Counted from the first letter of the stretch, positions 9,389 to 18,850 are shown. The stretch: DNA of 64,000 bases from Marinobacter sp. F4206 (GCF_019392195.1 NZ_JAHXKI010000003.1:1-64000), one strand, 5' to 3'. Translations and numbers: made by a program. Notes: a model not told the origin generated them from the sequence alone.

Positions 9389-9424
9389 TCCAGCGGGCAA
9401 TAACCGGCCCGCTGGAATTTTGCG
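9389..9424 (+). terminator. Intrinsic terminator between petC and sspA
   Basis: A perfect 10-bp stem (9389-9398 with 9407-9416, loop of eight) is followed by AATTTT and then GCG plus six T residues. It would end the petABC transcript. It also sits inside the sspA leader if the TATAAT at 9369 is the sspA promoter. Confidence 0.75.
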
Positions 9425-9468
9425 TTTTTTCGGGATCATTTCGGTTTGTTTACTCGTGAGGTAGTTCT

Positions 9469-10098
9469 ATGGGCGTTGTGACCAAGCGGTCATCAATGAC
9501 GTTTTTCTCGGATCCGGCCAGTCATTACAGCCACAGGGTGCGTATTGTATTGGCAGAGAAGGGTGTTACCGTCGACATTGTGGACGTGGATCCGGATAAC
9601 CCGCCGGCCGAACTGGCCGACCTGAATCCGTACAACGCCCTGCCAACTCTGGTGGATCGTGATCTGGTGCTGTACGAGCCCAATATCATGATGGAGTACC
9701 TGGACGAGCGTTTTCCGCATCCGCCCCTGTTGCCGGTGTACCCGGTGGCCCGGGCCAACAGCCGCCTGATGATTCACCGGATCCAGCGAGATTGGTGTGG
9801 TCTGGTCGATCAGATCCTGTCTCAGCCGAATGCAAAGGCGTCGGAAGCGGCTCGCAAAGAGCTGCGTGAGAGCCTGCTGGCAACGGCGCCGCTGTTTGGC
9901 GAGATGCCGTTTTTCCTGTCAGAAGAATTCACGATCGTTGACTGTTGCATCGCCCCGATCCTGTGGCGTCTCCCGGCCCTTGGTATCGAGCTGAACGACA
10001 AGCAGGCCAAGCCGTTGCAGAAGTACATGGAGACCATCTTCAGTCGGGAGGGTTTCAAGGCCAGCCTCTCGGATCTTGAAGAAGACATGCGCAGCTGA
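9469..10098 (+). CDS. sspA: Stringent starvation protein A
   Basis: Glutathione-S-transferase-fold protein that binds RNA polymerase and acts in stationary-phase and acid-stress gene control. The 209 residues show the thioredoxin-like N-terminal domain ([19 protein letters not shown] from about residue 10) and the helical GST C-terminal domain. Known SspA proteins lack GST activity. The ORF has an N-terminal MGVVTKRS as in other SspA proteins. sspB follows after 38 bases. Confidence 0.95.
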   Translation: MGVVTKRSSMTFFSDPASHYSHRVRIVLAEKGVTVDIVDVDPDNPPAELADLNPYNALPTLVDRDLVLYEPNIMMEYLDERFPHPPLLPVYPVARANSRLMIHRIQRDWCGLVDQILSQPNAKASEAARKELRESLLATAPLFGEMPFFLSEEFTIVDCCIAPILWRLPALGIELNDKQAKPLQKYMETIFSREGFKASLSDLEEDMRS

Positions 10099-10136
10099 AT
10101 TGGCGATTCCCGTAATACCGGGCCAGGAGAGTGGCA

Positions 10137-10565
10137 GTGCCTGATAGTAAAATCACCATGACGTCCAGTCGGCCGTACCTCGTTCGGGCTTTTAACGAAT
10201 GGATTCTGGACAACGACTGTACCCCCTACATCGTGGTGGATGCAGGTGTGCAGGGTGTTCAGGTTCCAACCGAGCACGTTGCCAATGGTCAGATCGTGCT
10301 CAATATCAGCCCGGGCGCTGTTCGGGGTCTGGTTATAGGGAACGGGGCGCTGGAATTCAGTGCCCGGTTCGGTGGCGTGCCCATGCAGGTCTTTATTCCT
10401 CTGCAGGCGGTCATGGCGATCTATGCCAAGGAGAACGGTGAGGGCATGGTGTTTGGCAGTGAGCCGGGATCACCTGATCCAGACGGTACCAATGACAGGG
10501 AGGACTCCCGTCACGGTGGCGACGAGCGTCCATCCGGGCGGCCGACCCTGAAAGTCGTCAAATAG
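10137..10565 (+). CDS. sspB: ClpXP protease specificity-enhancing factor SspB
   Basis: Adaptor that delivers ssrA-tagged proteins to ClpXP. The folded domain carries RPYLVRAFNEWILDN and VPTEHVANGQIVLNISPGAV; a disordered acidic linker follows from about residue 108, ending in the ClpX-binding tail GRPTLKVVK. GTG at 10137 is preferred because AGGAGAG lies six bases ahead; a GTG at 10131 is too close to it. Usual sspA-sspB pair. Confidence 0.95.
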   Translation: MPDSKITMTSSRPYLVRAFNEWILDNDCTPYIVVDAGVQGVQVPTEHVANGQIVLNISPGAVRGLVIGNGALEFSARFGGVPMQVFIPLQAVMAIYAKENGEGMVFGSEPGSPDPDGTNDREDSRHGGDERPSGRPTLKVVK

Positions 10566-10591
10566 CGACTTACCAGGAAGCAAGTAGCGCC

Positions 10592-10617
10592 AAAAAGCCA
10601 GCAATCGCTGGCTTTTT
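10592..10617. terminator. Bidirectional terminator between sspB and diaA
   Basis: AAAAAGCCAGC, loop AATC, GCTGGC and a T run form a symmetric hairpin with A and T tracts. It serves sspB on the plus strand and diaA on the minus strand. Confidence 0.88.
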
Positions 10618-10619
10618 CT

Positions 10620-11210
10620 TTATCCCCCGAACAGTTTGCTGTCGATCAGCCCGCACAGTGCATTGATGATGACCAGCAGCAGAGGTGTAGCTTCGGTCGG
10701 AGTAAGGTCGTTGAGCGCGATTTCGTGGTCTTCCGGGTGCATGAGTGAGGTGATATCCGATTTCTCGCGTGCACTCAGTACCACAACGTTCATTTCCCGA
10801 TCGTGGGCAGCCTGAATCGCTTGAATCAGGTTGGCCTTGTGGCCATCGTCGACGATAACGAAAAGCAGGTCCCCGGGTTTTCCTATCGCTCTGACCTGGC
10901 GTGAAAAGGTATCGTTGAAACGATTGTCGCGACAAATGGCCGAATAAGTGGTCGCGTCTGCACCCAGATTAATGGCGGGCAAGGCGGGGCGATCCTGATC
11001 AAAGCGGTTCAGTAACGCGGTGCAGAAATACTGGGCCAGAATATTGGCGTTACCGTTGGCACAGGTAATAATTTTGCCGTCCTGAAGCAGAGCATTCACA
11101 AAGGCGTCTGCGACTTCCTCAATGGCCGGTCCGACCGTGCTGGCCGCCTGGGCGGTCTGTTCCATGTGGCTGGCAAACCATTGATTGATCTGGTGCTCGG
11201 TGTCCGTCAT
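10620..11210 (-). CDS. diaA: SIS-domain protein, DiaA type (GmhA paralogue)
   Basis: 196-residue SIS-domain protein. Family members at this locus are DiaA, which binds DnaA and promotes timely initiation of replication; GmhA heptose isomerases are close relatives. Context (yraN and lpoA upstream in the same direction) favours DiaA, since the lpoA-yraN-diaA order is conserved in E. coli and Pseudomonas. The usual next gene, the BON-domain lipoprotein yraP/dolP, is absent here. Confidence 0.82.
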   Translation of the reverse strand: MTDTEHQINQWFASHMEQTAQAASTVGPAIEEVADAFVNALLQDGKIITCANGNANILAQYFCTALLNRFDQDRPALPAINLGADATTYSAICRDNRFNDTFSRQVRAIGKPGDLLFVIVDDGHKANLIQAIQAAHDREMNVVVLSAREKSDITSLMHPEDHEIALNDLTPTEATPLLLVIINALCGLIDSKLFGG

Positions 11211-11219
11211 TGTGTCTTT

Positions 11220-11585
11220 TTACCCTGCCTGAATTGCGTTTTTAATCCATTGTACCCGGTATTTTTTGACGGTTCCCGGGCTGATGGCAATGACATCGAT
11301 GCGGCTCAGCGTGTCCCACAGGCGGTGTTTGTGGAGGTAAAAGGACGCTGCTTTCAGTAGCCGTTTCTGCTTGGGTGGAGTGACAGAGCTGGCCGGATCG
11401 GCGAGGCTGCCGGCGCCCCGGTAGCGGACTTCAAAGAAAACCAGTGTATCTCCGTCCCGTCCGATCAGGTCGATCTCTCCACCTCGGTTATAGACGTTGC
11501 GTTCGAATATGGTCACACCCCGGCTCGCGAGGTAGCGGGCAGCCACCCCTTCAAAGTGATTGCCCAACGCTTTTCTGCCTTCCAT
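11220..11585 (-). CDS. yraN: YraN family (UPF0102) nuclease-fold protein
   Basis: Small protein of the endonuclease-like UPF0102 family. GGEIDLIGRDGDTLVFFEVRYR carries the D...E-x-K/R type core, followed by the PPKQKRLLKAASFYL helix. Molecular role unknown. I chose the ATG at 11585, giving 121 residues (about 130 in E. coli); a longer frame to 11645 would overlap the lpoA end by 35 bases. It lies between lpoA and diaA. Confidence 0.88.
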   Translation of the reverse strand: MEGRKALGNHFEGVAARYLASRGVTIFERNVYNRGGEIDLIGRDGDTLVFFEVRYRGAGSLADPASSVTPPKQKRLLKAASFYLHKHRLWDTLSRIDVIAISPGTVKKYRVQWIKNAIQAG

Positions 11586-11610
11586 GGCCCGGCTGTTCCG
11601 AAGTGAGGAA

Positions 11611-13494
11611 TTACTGGTTGAGGTCCTGTGACCCGCTGTTGTCATCTGTCGGGATCGAAGTGGGCTCGGACAGCTGTGGTTCCGGTTTTGGTAGCAGCTT
11701 GGGGCTACCGTTCTGGAATTGGGCCCACAGTTGTTCGCGATGAATACTGCCCTCGCTGGTCATAGTGAGTACCCCGGTCTGCCCGTCGATTGAGGCGGTC
11801 TCGACCTGGCGAAGCAGGGGGAGGCGCTTGCTCAGTTGCCAGGCATCGGCGCCCATGGCAAACAGACGGCCGAGCTGGCCCCGGGTGCCGGACAGGTGCT
11901 TGTCTGCCTTCGCCCGTAGTTCGTTTTCTTCCTCGAGAACCCAGGGTGTATCGGTGAAAATTACCTGATCCAGGTCGCGGTCCCTGGCTGGGTCGGGTGT
12001 GCCCTCGTAAACAATAGATGGCGAATAAACCGGAAGGTCGCCGCCAAAGTAGAAGGCGAACAATGGCTTGAACTGGCGTGCGATGGTTGGTTCAGCCACC
12101 ATCACGATGGCCTGGGCATCTTGCCGGCGCCGCGGTTCGAACTCCACGTCCAGGCCAATGGTGCGCTCCACCTGGATGGCCCGGTCTCGAGACACGGTAA
12201 TTCCAAGCAGGTCCGCCGTTACCGCCCGGAGGTTGTCATCACGGAAGAAGCGCTCAATGTCCAGCGCTGAACTGCCGTTGGCAGCCATACGCTGGAGGAG
12301 CGCTGTCTCGACCCTGTCACCCCACTCGCCCTGCGGGATCAGAACCAGGGCGTGGCGAATGTCTTTCGAGGCAAGCCGGTCTGCAATCTGGCGGGCTTCA
12401 TCCTCTGCGGACAGGCCGAACTGGTAAAGCCCCTCCGGCACTTTCTGGTCGGCTGGCAGGTAGTTGAGGCCCAGGGCCGGCACCGGCAAAGTGTTCATGG
12501 ACCCCAGTTGGGTCAGTGCTTCCTTTTCGAGGGGGCCGACGATCAGGTCCACATTCTCGCCGGACAGCTCTTTGTACAAGTCGCTGAAAGTGGCATCAGA
12601 GGTGTCGACGATTCGGATGTCGGTCTTGGTACGGTCAACGGATTCATCGAGGTAGTAGGCTGCAATGAAGCCATCACGAATGGCTTTTCCTGCAGTTGCC
12701 AGGGGGCCTTTGAGAGGCAGCGCGAGGGCAATGGTTTCCGGACGACTCTCGGCGAGGGATGCAATCAGCTGTAACTCTGACGGCAGAACCTGGGCCGCGG
12801 GATGGCCGGGCCAATTGTTTTGCCAGCCGCGAATGCTGCGACCCTGTTCATCGAGTTCGGCTCCTGGGGCGCGCACCGTCGCGGCCAGTTCCAGCCAGCC
12901 TTGCGTCTCGTAGCCGATTGCACGGCTGCCTGCGGCCTCAAGGTCCTCGTCGGGCACTGTTTTCAGCAGTTGCCAAATCTGGTCGTGCAGCAGCTGCGGA
13001 TTGGCGTTACTGTCCGTCTGTGTCTGCAGGACCAGGGTCATGGCGGCGGGCAGTGGCTCGCCAGCCAGAGCATAGGTCTGAGACTGTAACTGGGCGGCGC
13101 GGCCCATCAGCGCCGGGCTGTAGTCGGTAATGCTGTCCGGGGACTGGTCGGCTACCAGAGTGCGGGCCCAATCGATGTCGTCCAGAGCGGTTGCGCTCGC
13201 CATGGCTAGCAGGCGTTTCTGGCTTTCAAGTGACGGCTCTGCTTGCGCCAACTGAGAGCTTTGCAGTAGCGTGCGAGCCGCCGCATGGTTGCCCTGGTCC
13301 TGAAAACGGCTGGCAATGCGCAGCAGATACTGTTGAGCTGTCTGGCGATTGGACTCCTGGCCAGCAAGCTCGAGGGCCTGCTCCGGGGTCTGCGCGACAT
13401 GGGACTGCAAGTTGACGCTGGCGCAACCGGCGGACAACAGTGCCACGGTAAACACGGTGGCGAGGGCTCGGTGTTTGGTGGGGATTTTGATCAT
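11611..13494 (-). CDS. lpoA: Penicillin-binding protein activator LpoA
   Basis: Outer-membrane lipoprotein that activates PBP1a in peptidoglycan synthesis. The 627 residues begin with a lipoprotein signal and the lipobox LLSAGC (lipidated Cys24). An N-terminal TPR-like helical region (to about residue 260) is followed by a periplasmic binding-protein-like domain (LPLKGPLATAGKAIRDGF onward). First gene of the lpoA-yraN-diaA unit, divergent from rsmI. Confidence 0.9.
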   Translation of the reverse strand: MIKIPTKHRALATVFTVALLSAGCASVNLQSHVAQTPEQALELAGQESNRQTAQQYLLRIASRFQDQGNHAAARTLLQSSQLAQAEPSLESQKRLLAMASATALDDIDWARTLVADQSPDSITDYSPALMGRAAQLQSQTYALAGEPLPAAMTLVLQTQTDSNANPQLLHDQIWQLLKTVPDEDLEAAGSRAIGYETQGWLELAATVRAPGAELDEQGRSIRGWQNNWPGHPAAQVLPSELQLIASLAESRPETIALALPLKGPLATAGKAIRDGFIAAYYLDESVDRTKTDIRIVDTSDATFSDLYKELSGENVDLIVGPLEKEALTQLGSMNTLPVPALGLNYLPADQKVPEGLYQFGLSAEDEARQIADRLASKDIRHALVLIPQGEWGDRVETALLQRMAANGSSALDIERFFRDDNLRAVTADLLGITVSRDRAIQVERTIGLDVEFEPRRRQDAQAIVMVAEPTIARQFKPLFAFYFGGDLPVYSPSIVYEGTPDPARDRDLDQVIFTDTPWVLEEENELRAKADKHLSGTRGQLGRLFAMGADAWQLSKRLPLLRQVETASIDGQTGVLTMTSEGSIHREQLWAQFQNGSPKLLPKPEPQLSEPTSIPTDDNSGSQDLNQ

Positions 13495-13576
13495 GGCAAG
13501 CTCGAACTACTCCGGGTTATTGGGCTTGTGGCGCCGATCTAACGGTGGCAAGTTTAACAGCTCCGGGGTCAATTCA

Positions 13577-13594
13577 CATGACGTAAGTGTCATG
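13577..13594. repeat. Inverted repeat between lpoA and rsmI
   Basis: CATGAC and GTCATG are separated by six bases in the 102-base region between the divergent lpoA and rsmI genes. It could be a dimer binding site; no regulator is assigned. Confidence 0.3.
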
Positions 13595-13596
13595 GT

Positions 13597-14523
13597 GTGG
13601 GGGTTATCAAAGATGGGGCAGGCAATTTGAAATCCGAGGGTGAGGGGCCGGTATCCGTAACCGGCAGCAGAAATGGGGGCGCCGGTGTTCTCTATATCGT
13701 GGCGACACCGATTGGCAACCTGAATGATCTGTCTCCCCGGGCTGCGGCGATACTGTCGAGGGTTGATGTGGTTGCCGCGGAAGACACTCGTCACAGCGGA
13801 CGCTTGTTGCAGCACCTTGGGCTGCAGAAGCGACTTGTTGCGCTCCACGATCACAATGAGCGGGATCGGGCCAGCGGTATTCTGGACGAACTGGAGCGTG
13901 GGCATAGTGTTGCGTTGATTTCGGATGCCGGTACGCCCCTGATCTCGGATCCGGGCTACGTGCTTGTTCGTGAGGCCCGGGGTCGCGGGCTGACAGTCAC
14001 GCCGATTCCGGGGCCGTGTGCGCTGGTTACTGCGCTCAGTGCCGCTGGGCTGCCGACAGACCGGTTCCTGTTTGTTGGTTTCCTGCCCGCGAAGCGCACC
14101 GGCCGCCGCGCAGCGCTGGAGTCATTGAGAGAGGAGGCGGCAACACTGGTGTTCTATGAATCTCCCCACCGGATACTGGATGCCGTAGGCGATATTGCGA
14201 CGGTCCTCGGCGAAACCCGGGAAATTGTGCTCGGTCGCGAACTGACAAAAACGTTTGAAACTTTCTACTCAGGGACAGTCGCGGAGGTGCGCTCTGCGCT
14301 GGAAGCGGACCCCCATGGTGCCAAGGGGGAGTTCGTAGTCATGATCCGGGGCGCGGAGCCGCTCGATCATGACGAGGCGGCGGGGGCATTGGACCTCGAT
14401 CGCCTCATCAGGTTGCTGCTACCGGAACTGCCGGTGAAAAAAGTGGCCAAAGTGGCCGCTGAGCTCAGCGGCCGATCAAAAAATGATCTGTATCAGCGGG
14501 CGCTGGAGCTGAAGCAGGGCTGA
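13597..14523 (+). CDS. rsmI: 16S rRNA (cytidine(1402)-2'-O)-methyltransferase
   Basis: SAM-dependent enzyme methylating the ribose of C1402 in the 16S rRNA decoding centre. It has the tetrapyrrole-methylase fold with LYIVATPIGNLNDLSPRA, AAEDTRHSG, the SDAGTPLISDPGY glycine loop and YESPHRIL. The GTG at 13597 gives 308 residues, with about 30 before the core; a TTG at 13627 would be nearer the E. coli length. Divergent from lpoA, followed by rnpB, as in Pseudomonas. Confidence 0.93.
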   Translation: MGVIKDGAGNLKSEGEGPVSVTGSRNGGAGVLYIVATPIGNLNDLSPRAAAILSRVDVVAAEDTRHSGRLLQHLGLQKRLVALHDHNERDRASGILDELERGHSVALISDAGTPLISDPGYVLVREARGRGLTVTPIPGPCALVTALSAAGLPTDRFLFVGFLPAKRTGRRAALESLREEAATLVFYESPHRILDAVGDIATVLGETREIVLGRELTKTFETFYSGTVAEVRSALEADPHGAKGEFVVMIRGAEPLDHDEAAGALDLDRLIRLLLPELPVKKVAKVAAELSGRSKNDLYQRALELKQG

Positions 14524-14543
14524 GGTTCCGCTGCGAGTTTTCC

Positions 14544-14572
14544 TTGCAAGGCCAATACCGCAGGAGTATTGT
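14544..14572 (+). promoter_or_regulatory. Promoter of rnpB
   Basis: TTGCAA (14544-14549), 17 bp, TATTGT (14567-14572). The expected start, about 14579, coincides with the 5' strand of helix P1 of the RNase P RNA. Confidence 0.7.
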
Positions 14573-14577
14573 CTCGC

Positions 14578-14926
<349 letters not shown>

Positions 14927-15136
14927 TTTCCCTCTTCTTTGTGTGATGCACATCATTCTCAGTAGATTTCCGTTATAGCTAAAAAATCTTAAACCTAACT
15001 TGCCTTCTTCAGACATTTTTGCAGGTGTTTGATTTTTCTTCTTTTCTTTTTCGTAATCTCGCCGTTTGCTCAAATCCTTGGCTGTAACCTCTTGTCATAA
15101 AAGGAACTTTTGCCAGTGCGACGCCATCCGCGGCGC

Positions 15137-15165
15137 TTGCATTGTGTATTGCGTGTTTCTATAGT
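15137..15165 (+). promoter_or_regulatory. Promoter of the division/cell-wall cluster (Pmra)
   Basis: TTGCAT (15137-15142), 17 bp, TATAGT (15160-15165). Start near 15172, directly at the first operator repeat. Confidence 0.65.
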
Positions 15166-15173
15166 GTGCAGAA

Positions 15174-15208
15174 GTGGGAAAAAGTGGTTTCTAGTGGTTT
15201 TTTGTGGG
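15174..15208 (+). promoter_or_regulatory. MraZ operator: four GTGG(G/T) repeats
   Basis: GTGGG, GTGGT, GTGGT and GTGGG begin at 15174, 15184, 15194 and 15204, an exact 10-bp period. MraZ is known to bind TGGGN repeats with five-base gaps in front of its own gene. The position just downstream of the -10 element fits repression of the cluster promoter. Confidence 0.75.
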
Positions 15209-15233
15209 TATCTAGCTCCCAGAGACGGTGTAA

Positions 15234-15686
15234 ATGAGCAAATTTCTCGGCAGCAATGCCATCAATATGGATGCGAAGGGTCGCCTGGCGATCCCCGCCA
15301 AGGTGCGCGAAGAACTCGCGCAGACCTGTGGTGGGCGCATTGTATTGACGGCCAATGCTGATGAGGAGCGTTGCTTGCTGGTATATCCCGAGCCTGAGTG
15401 GGAAGAGTTGCGGCCCAAAATTGAAGCGCTTCCCAATATGAACAAGGCCGCGCGCCGGTTGCAGCGGTTACTGCTTGGTAATGCCGCACCCATGGAGCTG
15501 GACTCTGCGGGGCGTATCCTGATTCCGCCGACACTGAGAAGTTATGCCCACCTTGAGAAGAAACTGATGTTGATTGGCCAGGGTAAAAAGCTGGAACTCT
15601 GGAGCGAAGAGCGCTGGTTCGCCTGGCTGGACGAGTCCTCCGATGACGACGAAATGCCGCCTGAAATGGAGGCGCTTTCCTTATGA
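15234..15686 (+). CDS. mraZ: Transcriptional regulator MraZ
   Basis: AbrB-like DNA-binding protein made of two repeated domains; known to repress its own operon in E. coli. The 150 residues match the family. The two DxxxR signatures are [14 protein letters not shown] (about residues 12-25) and [13 protein letters not shown] (about residues 90-102). First gene of the cluster; its stop overlaps the rsmH ATG by four bases. Confidence 0.96.
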   Translation: MSKFLGSNAINMDAKGRLAIPAKVREELAQTCGGRIVLTANADEERCLLVYPEPEWEELRPKIEALPNMNKAARRLQRLLLGNAAPMELDSAGRILIPPTLRSYAHLEKKLMLIGQGKKLELWSEERWFAWLDESSDDDEMPPEMEALSL

Positions 15687-16666
15687 CCTCCGATCGCAAG
15701 CAGGGGCACGGGGCTGCGCTTCCGCATCGCTCGGTGCTTCTGGACTCGGCGGTCGACTTCCTGGTCAATGACCCCGACGGTTACTACGTGGATGCCACCT
15801 TTGGCCGGGGTGGTCACAGCCGGTTGATTCTGGACCGTTTGGCTGAGCACGGGCACCTTCTGGGCATCGATAAGGATCCGGAGGCGATCGGCGTGGCAGA
15901 GCAACTCGCCGTCAAGGATTCGCGGTTCTCCTGGTTCCACGGCTCTTTTGCGGAGCTTGAGCTCGCGCTTGCCCGGCGGGAGCAGGATGAGGTCAACGGG
16001 GTCTTGATGGACCTGGGCGTGTCGTCGCCGCAACTGGATGATGCGTCCCGAGGGTTCAGCTTCATGCGCGACGGGCCCCTGGATATGCGGATGAATCCGC
16101 AACAGTCGCCCAGCGCGGCCGAATGGCTCGCCGAGGCCGATGAGAAGGATATTGCCAATGTAATCTGGCGATACGGGGAGGAGCGGTTCTCTCGTCGTAT
16201 CGCCCGTTTGGTTGTGGCGCGTCGCCAGGAAGAGGCGATTGAAACAACTCGTCAGCTCGCTGAACTGGTCAGCGAAGCTGTGCCCAAAAAAGAAAAACAC
16301 AAGCACCCGGCGACCCGGACCTTCCAGGCTATCCGGATATTCATCAATCGGGAGCTTGAAGACCTGGAAATTGGCTTGCAGGCAGCAGTCGATCGACTGG
16401 GGCCCGGTGGTCGGTTGGTGGTGATCAGTTTTCATTCCCTTGAGGATCGTGTCGTCAAGCGCTTCATGCGGGATCTGGCACGGGGGCCGCAGCTGCCCAA
16501 GGGAATACCCGTGACCGCGGATCAGGAGGCTTCGGCCTTTCGTCTGATTGGCAAGGCCGCCAAGGCGGGTGCGGACGAAGTGAGTGACAACGTCAGGGCT
16601 CGAAGCGCAGTGATGCGGGTGCTGGAGCGTATTGATTCAGAAGCGAACTCTAAAGGGAGCGCATAA
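15683..16666 (+). CDS. rsmH: 16S rRNA (cytosine(1402)-N4)-methyltransferase
   Basis: Methylates N4 of C1402 of 16S rRNA, the same nucleotide whose ribose is methylated by RsmI, encoded 1.2 kb upstream. The 327 residues include [13 protein letters not shown], the SAM loop [26 protein letters not shown] and [19 protein letters not shown] overlaps the mraZ stop (ATGA), so translation is probably coupled. Confidence 0.97.
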   Translation: MTSDRKQGHGAALPHRSVLLDSAVDFLVNDPDGYYVDATFGRGGHSRLILDRLAEHGHLLGIDKDPEAIGVAEQLAVKDSRFSWFHGSFAELELALARREQDEVNGVLMDLGVSSPQLDDASRGFSFMRDGPLDMRMNPQQSPSAAEWLAEADEKDIANVIWRYGEERFSRRIARLVVARRQEEAIETTRQLAELVSEAVPKKEKHKHPATRTFQAIRIFINRELEDLEIGLQAAVDRLGPGGRLVVISFHSLEDRVVKRFMRDLARGPQLPKGIPVTADQEASAFRLIGKAAKAGADEVSDNVRARSAVMRVLERIDSEANSKGSA

Positions 16667-16668
16667 CC

Positions 16669-17073
16669 ATGGGTGCCGTCGCCATAGAACAGCCGGTAAA
16701 AACGGCCAAGCTTAACAAGCAGCGGGTGCGAGATGGTGTTGCGACTGCTGTGCGGATTTCACGACGGGTCTTCGATGCTACTCGCCAGCGCAATGTTCTG
16801 ATTTCTCTGGCGCTGGTGACTTTGCTGGTCGCTTCCTCCATTGGTGTGGTGGTCAGCGCTCACGAAAACCGCGAGCTGTTCAACACCCTGTCCCACCTGC
16901 AGGGTGAGCGTGATCGCTACCAGCAGGAATGGAGTCAGCTGCTCCTGGAACAGAGTGCGCTGAGTGCTCATGGGCGTGTTGAAAACCTTGCTGCAGAGCG
17001 TTTCGGAATGGTGGTTCCGGGACGCCAGGATATTGTTCTGGTACCGCTGATGTCGCCGGCGTTAACGCCTTAA
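16669..17073 (+). CDS. ftsL: Cell division protein FtsL
   Basis: Small bitopic membrane protein of the divisome that forms a complex with FtsB and FtsQ. The 134 residues have a basic cytoplasmic N-terminus, one membrane segment (about residues 43-63, VLISLALVTLLVASSIGVVV) and a periplasmic coiled coil (about residues 70-110). Placed between rsmH and ftsI, as always in this cluster. Confidence 0.92.
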   Translation: MGAVAIEQPVKTAKLNKQRVRDGVATAVRISRRVFDATRQRNVLISLALVTLLVASSIGVVVSAHENRELFNTLSHLQGERDRYQQEWSQLLLEQSALSAHGRVENLAAERFGMVVPGRQDIVLVPLMSPALTP

Positions 17074-17097
17074 TACACGATAACAACAACCGTCAGG

Positions 17098-18846
17098 GTG
17101 ATCGATTTGTCCGGTCAGGAAGCGCAGACAACATGGAGCCAGCGATTGGTGTCCGGCCTGAAGGCCTGGCGCTATTGCTCTGTGCTGGGCGTTTTCCTGA
17201 TGGTGGTGGCCGGTCTTGGGTGGCGTCTCGTTGATCTCCACATTGTTGATAACGAGTTTCTCCGCAAGCAGGGAGATGTTCGTACCATCCGGGTTGAATC
17301 CATTGACGCCCATCGTGGTGTCATTTCGGACCGCTATGGTGAGCCCCTCGCGGTAAGTACCCCGGTTCAGACTGTCTGGGCCAACCCGTCCGAGGCCGAT
17401 TCCGGTGAAGCACGCTTGGCCAATCTTGCCCGGTTGCTCGACATCAGCGAAGCGGGGCTACGTGAGCGCCTGAACAACTATGCAGGCCGTGAATTCATGT
17501 ACCTGCGCAGAAAGGTTCAGCCCGGGTTAGCGCACAAGGCAATGGCTCTGGATATTGATGGCATCTACACCCGCCAGGAGTATCGCCGCTATTACCCGGC
17601 CGGCGAAGTGACCGCTCACATTGTCGGCTTTACCAACATCGACGAGCGTGGCCAGGAAGGTATGGAGCTGGCCTACAATCAATGGCTCTCCGGTGAATCT
17701 GGTCGCAAGCGGGTTCTTAAGGACAATCGCGGTCGCGTAATCAAGGACCTGACTCTGATTCGGGATGCCCGGCCCGGACACAGCCTCCAGCTGAGCATTG
17801 ATCTGCGCCTGCAATACCTGGCTTATCGTGAGCTCAAAGCCGTGGTTAATGCCCACAGCGCACGGGGCGGAACCCTCGTCATGCTCGATGTGGACACCGG
17901 TGAGGTGCTGGCCATGGTCAACCAGGGTTCCTACAACCCCAATGATCGTAGTCAGTTAGCGCCCGAGAATCTCAGAAACAAGGCGATCACCGATCTTTTC
18001 GAGCCGGGCTCAACCATGAAGCCGGTCACCATGGCCGCCGCCCTTGAAACCGGCAAGTATTCGGTCAAAACCACCATTGATACGTCTCCCGGCTACCGGC
18101 GTTTCGGTCGTTTTACCATACGCGACCATCGAAACTACGGCGTGATGAATCTGACCGATATCATCGCCAAGTCCAGCAATGTGGGGATCAGCAAGATTGC
18201 TACCGACATTGGTGGCGACACCATTCGAGACCTTTACAGTCGGCTGGGACTGGGTCAGCCAACCGGCATCGGATTCCCCGGGGAAGCGGTTGGCGTGCTT
18301 CCATCACCGCCAAAGTGGCGCCCGGTTGAGGAGGCGACCCTGTCCTATGGGTATGGCATGAGCGTAAACGCGCTTCAGCTGGCCCAGGCCTATATGGTTA
18401 TTGCCAACGGAGGTGTACGTTATCCGTTGAGCCTGATCAAGCTTGACAGGGAACCTGAGGGTCAGCGGGTACTCTCAGAAAAGGTGACCTACGAAGTTCG
18501 GAACATGCTCCGGGAAGTCGTTTCCCGCGGCACCGGTAAACGGGCCCAGCCGGGCTTTTATTCGGCTGGCGGGAAAACCGGGACCGTCCATCTCGTTGGC
18601 GAACAGGGTTATGAAGACAGCCAGTACAAAGCGATATTCGCTGGCATGGCGCCTATTGATAACCCCAGAATTGTTACGGTTGTGGCCGTTGATGCGCCGC
18701 AGTCCGGCGAATACTACGGTGGCGAAGTAGCCGCTCCGGTATTTGCCCGGGTCATGAGTGACGCACTGCGACTGCTGAATGTGAAGCCTGAACTGGAAGT
18801 CGGTGGCATGAAGGTGCCTGAAAAGACAGCCGGGGAGCGAGGGTAA
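17098..18846 (+). CDS. ftsI: Peptidoglycan D,D-transpeptidase FtsI (PBP3)
   Basis: Septal transpeptidase that cross-links peptidoglycan with FtsW. The 582 residues have an N-terminal membrane anchor (about residues 25-45), a dimerisation domain and the transpeptidase domain with S305-TMK (active serine), S359-S-N and K493-TGT. The start is GTG at 17098; a TTG at 17107, with AGGG eight bases ahead, is an alternative. E. coli FtsI is 588 residues. Confidence 0.97.
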   Translation: MIDLSGQEAQTTWSQRLVSGLKAWRYCSVLGVFLMVVAGLGWRLVDLHIVDNEFLRKQGDVRTIRVESIDAHRGVISDRYGEPLAVSTPVQTVWANPSEADSGEARLANLARLLDISEAGLRERLNNYAGREFMYLRRKVQPGLAHKAMALDIDGIYTRQEYRRYYPAGEVTAHIVGFTNIDERGQEGMELAYNQWLSGESGRKRVLKDNRGRVIKDLTLIRDARPGHSLQLSIDLRLQYLAYRELKAVVNAHSARGGTLVMLDVDTGEVLAMVNQGSYNPNDRSQLAPENLRNKAITDLFEPGSTMKPVTMAAALETGKYSVKTTIDTSPGYRRFGRFTIRDHRNYGVMNLTDIIAKSSNVGISKIATDIGGDTIRDLYSRLGLGQPTGIGFPGEAVGVLPSPPKWRPVEEATLSYGYGMSVNALQLAQAYMVIANGGVRYPLSLIKLDREPEGQRVLSEKVTYEVRNMLREVVSRGTGKRAQPGFYSAGGKTGTVHLVGEQGYEDSQYKAIFAGMAPIDNPRIVTVVAVDAPQSGEYYGGEVAAPVFARVMSDALRLLNVKPELEVGGMKVPEKTAGERG

Positions 18847-18850
18847 GCGT

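Larger units (their letters stand above)
14927..15233 (+). other. Leader region between rnpB and mraZ
   Basis: A 307-base stretch without a gene. The first two-thirds is notably AT-rich compared with the rest of the window. The last third holds the mraZ promoter and the MraZ operator listed separately. No further open frame or RNA is supported. Confidence 0.7.
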
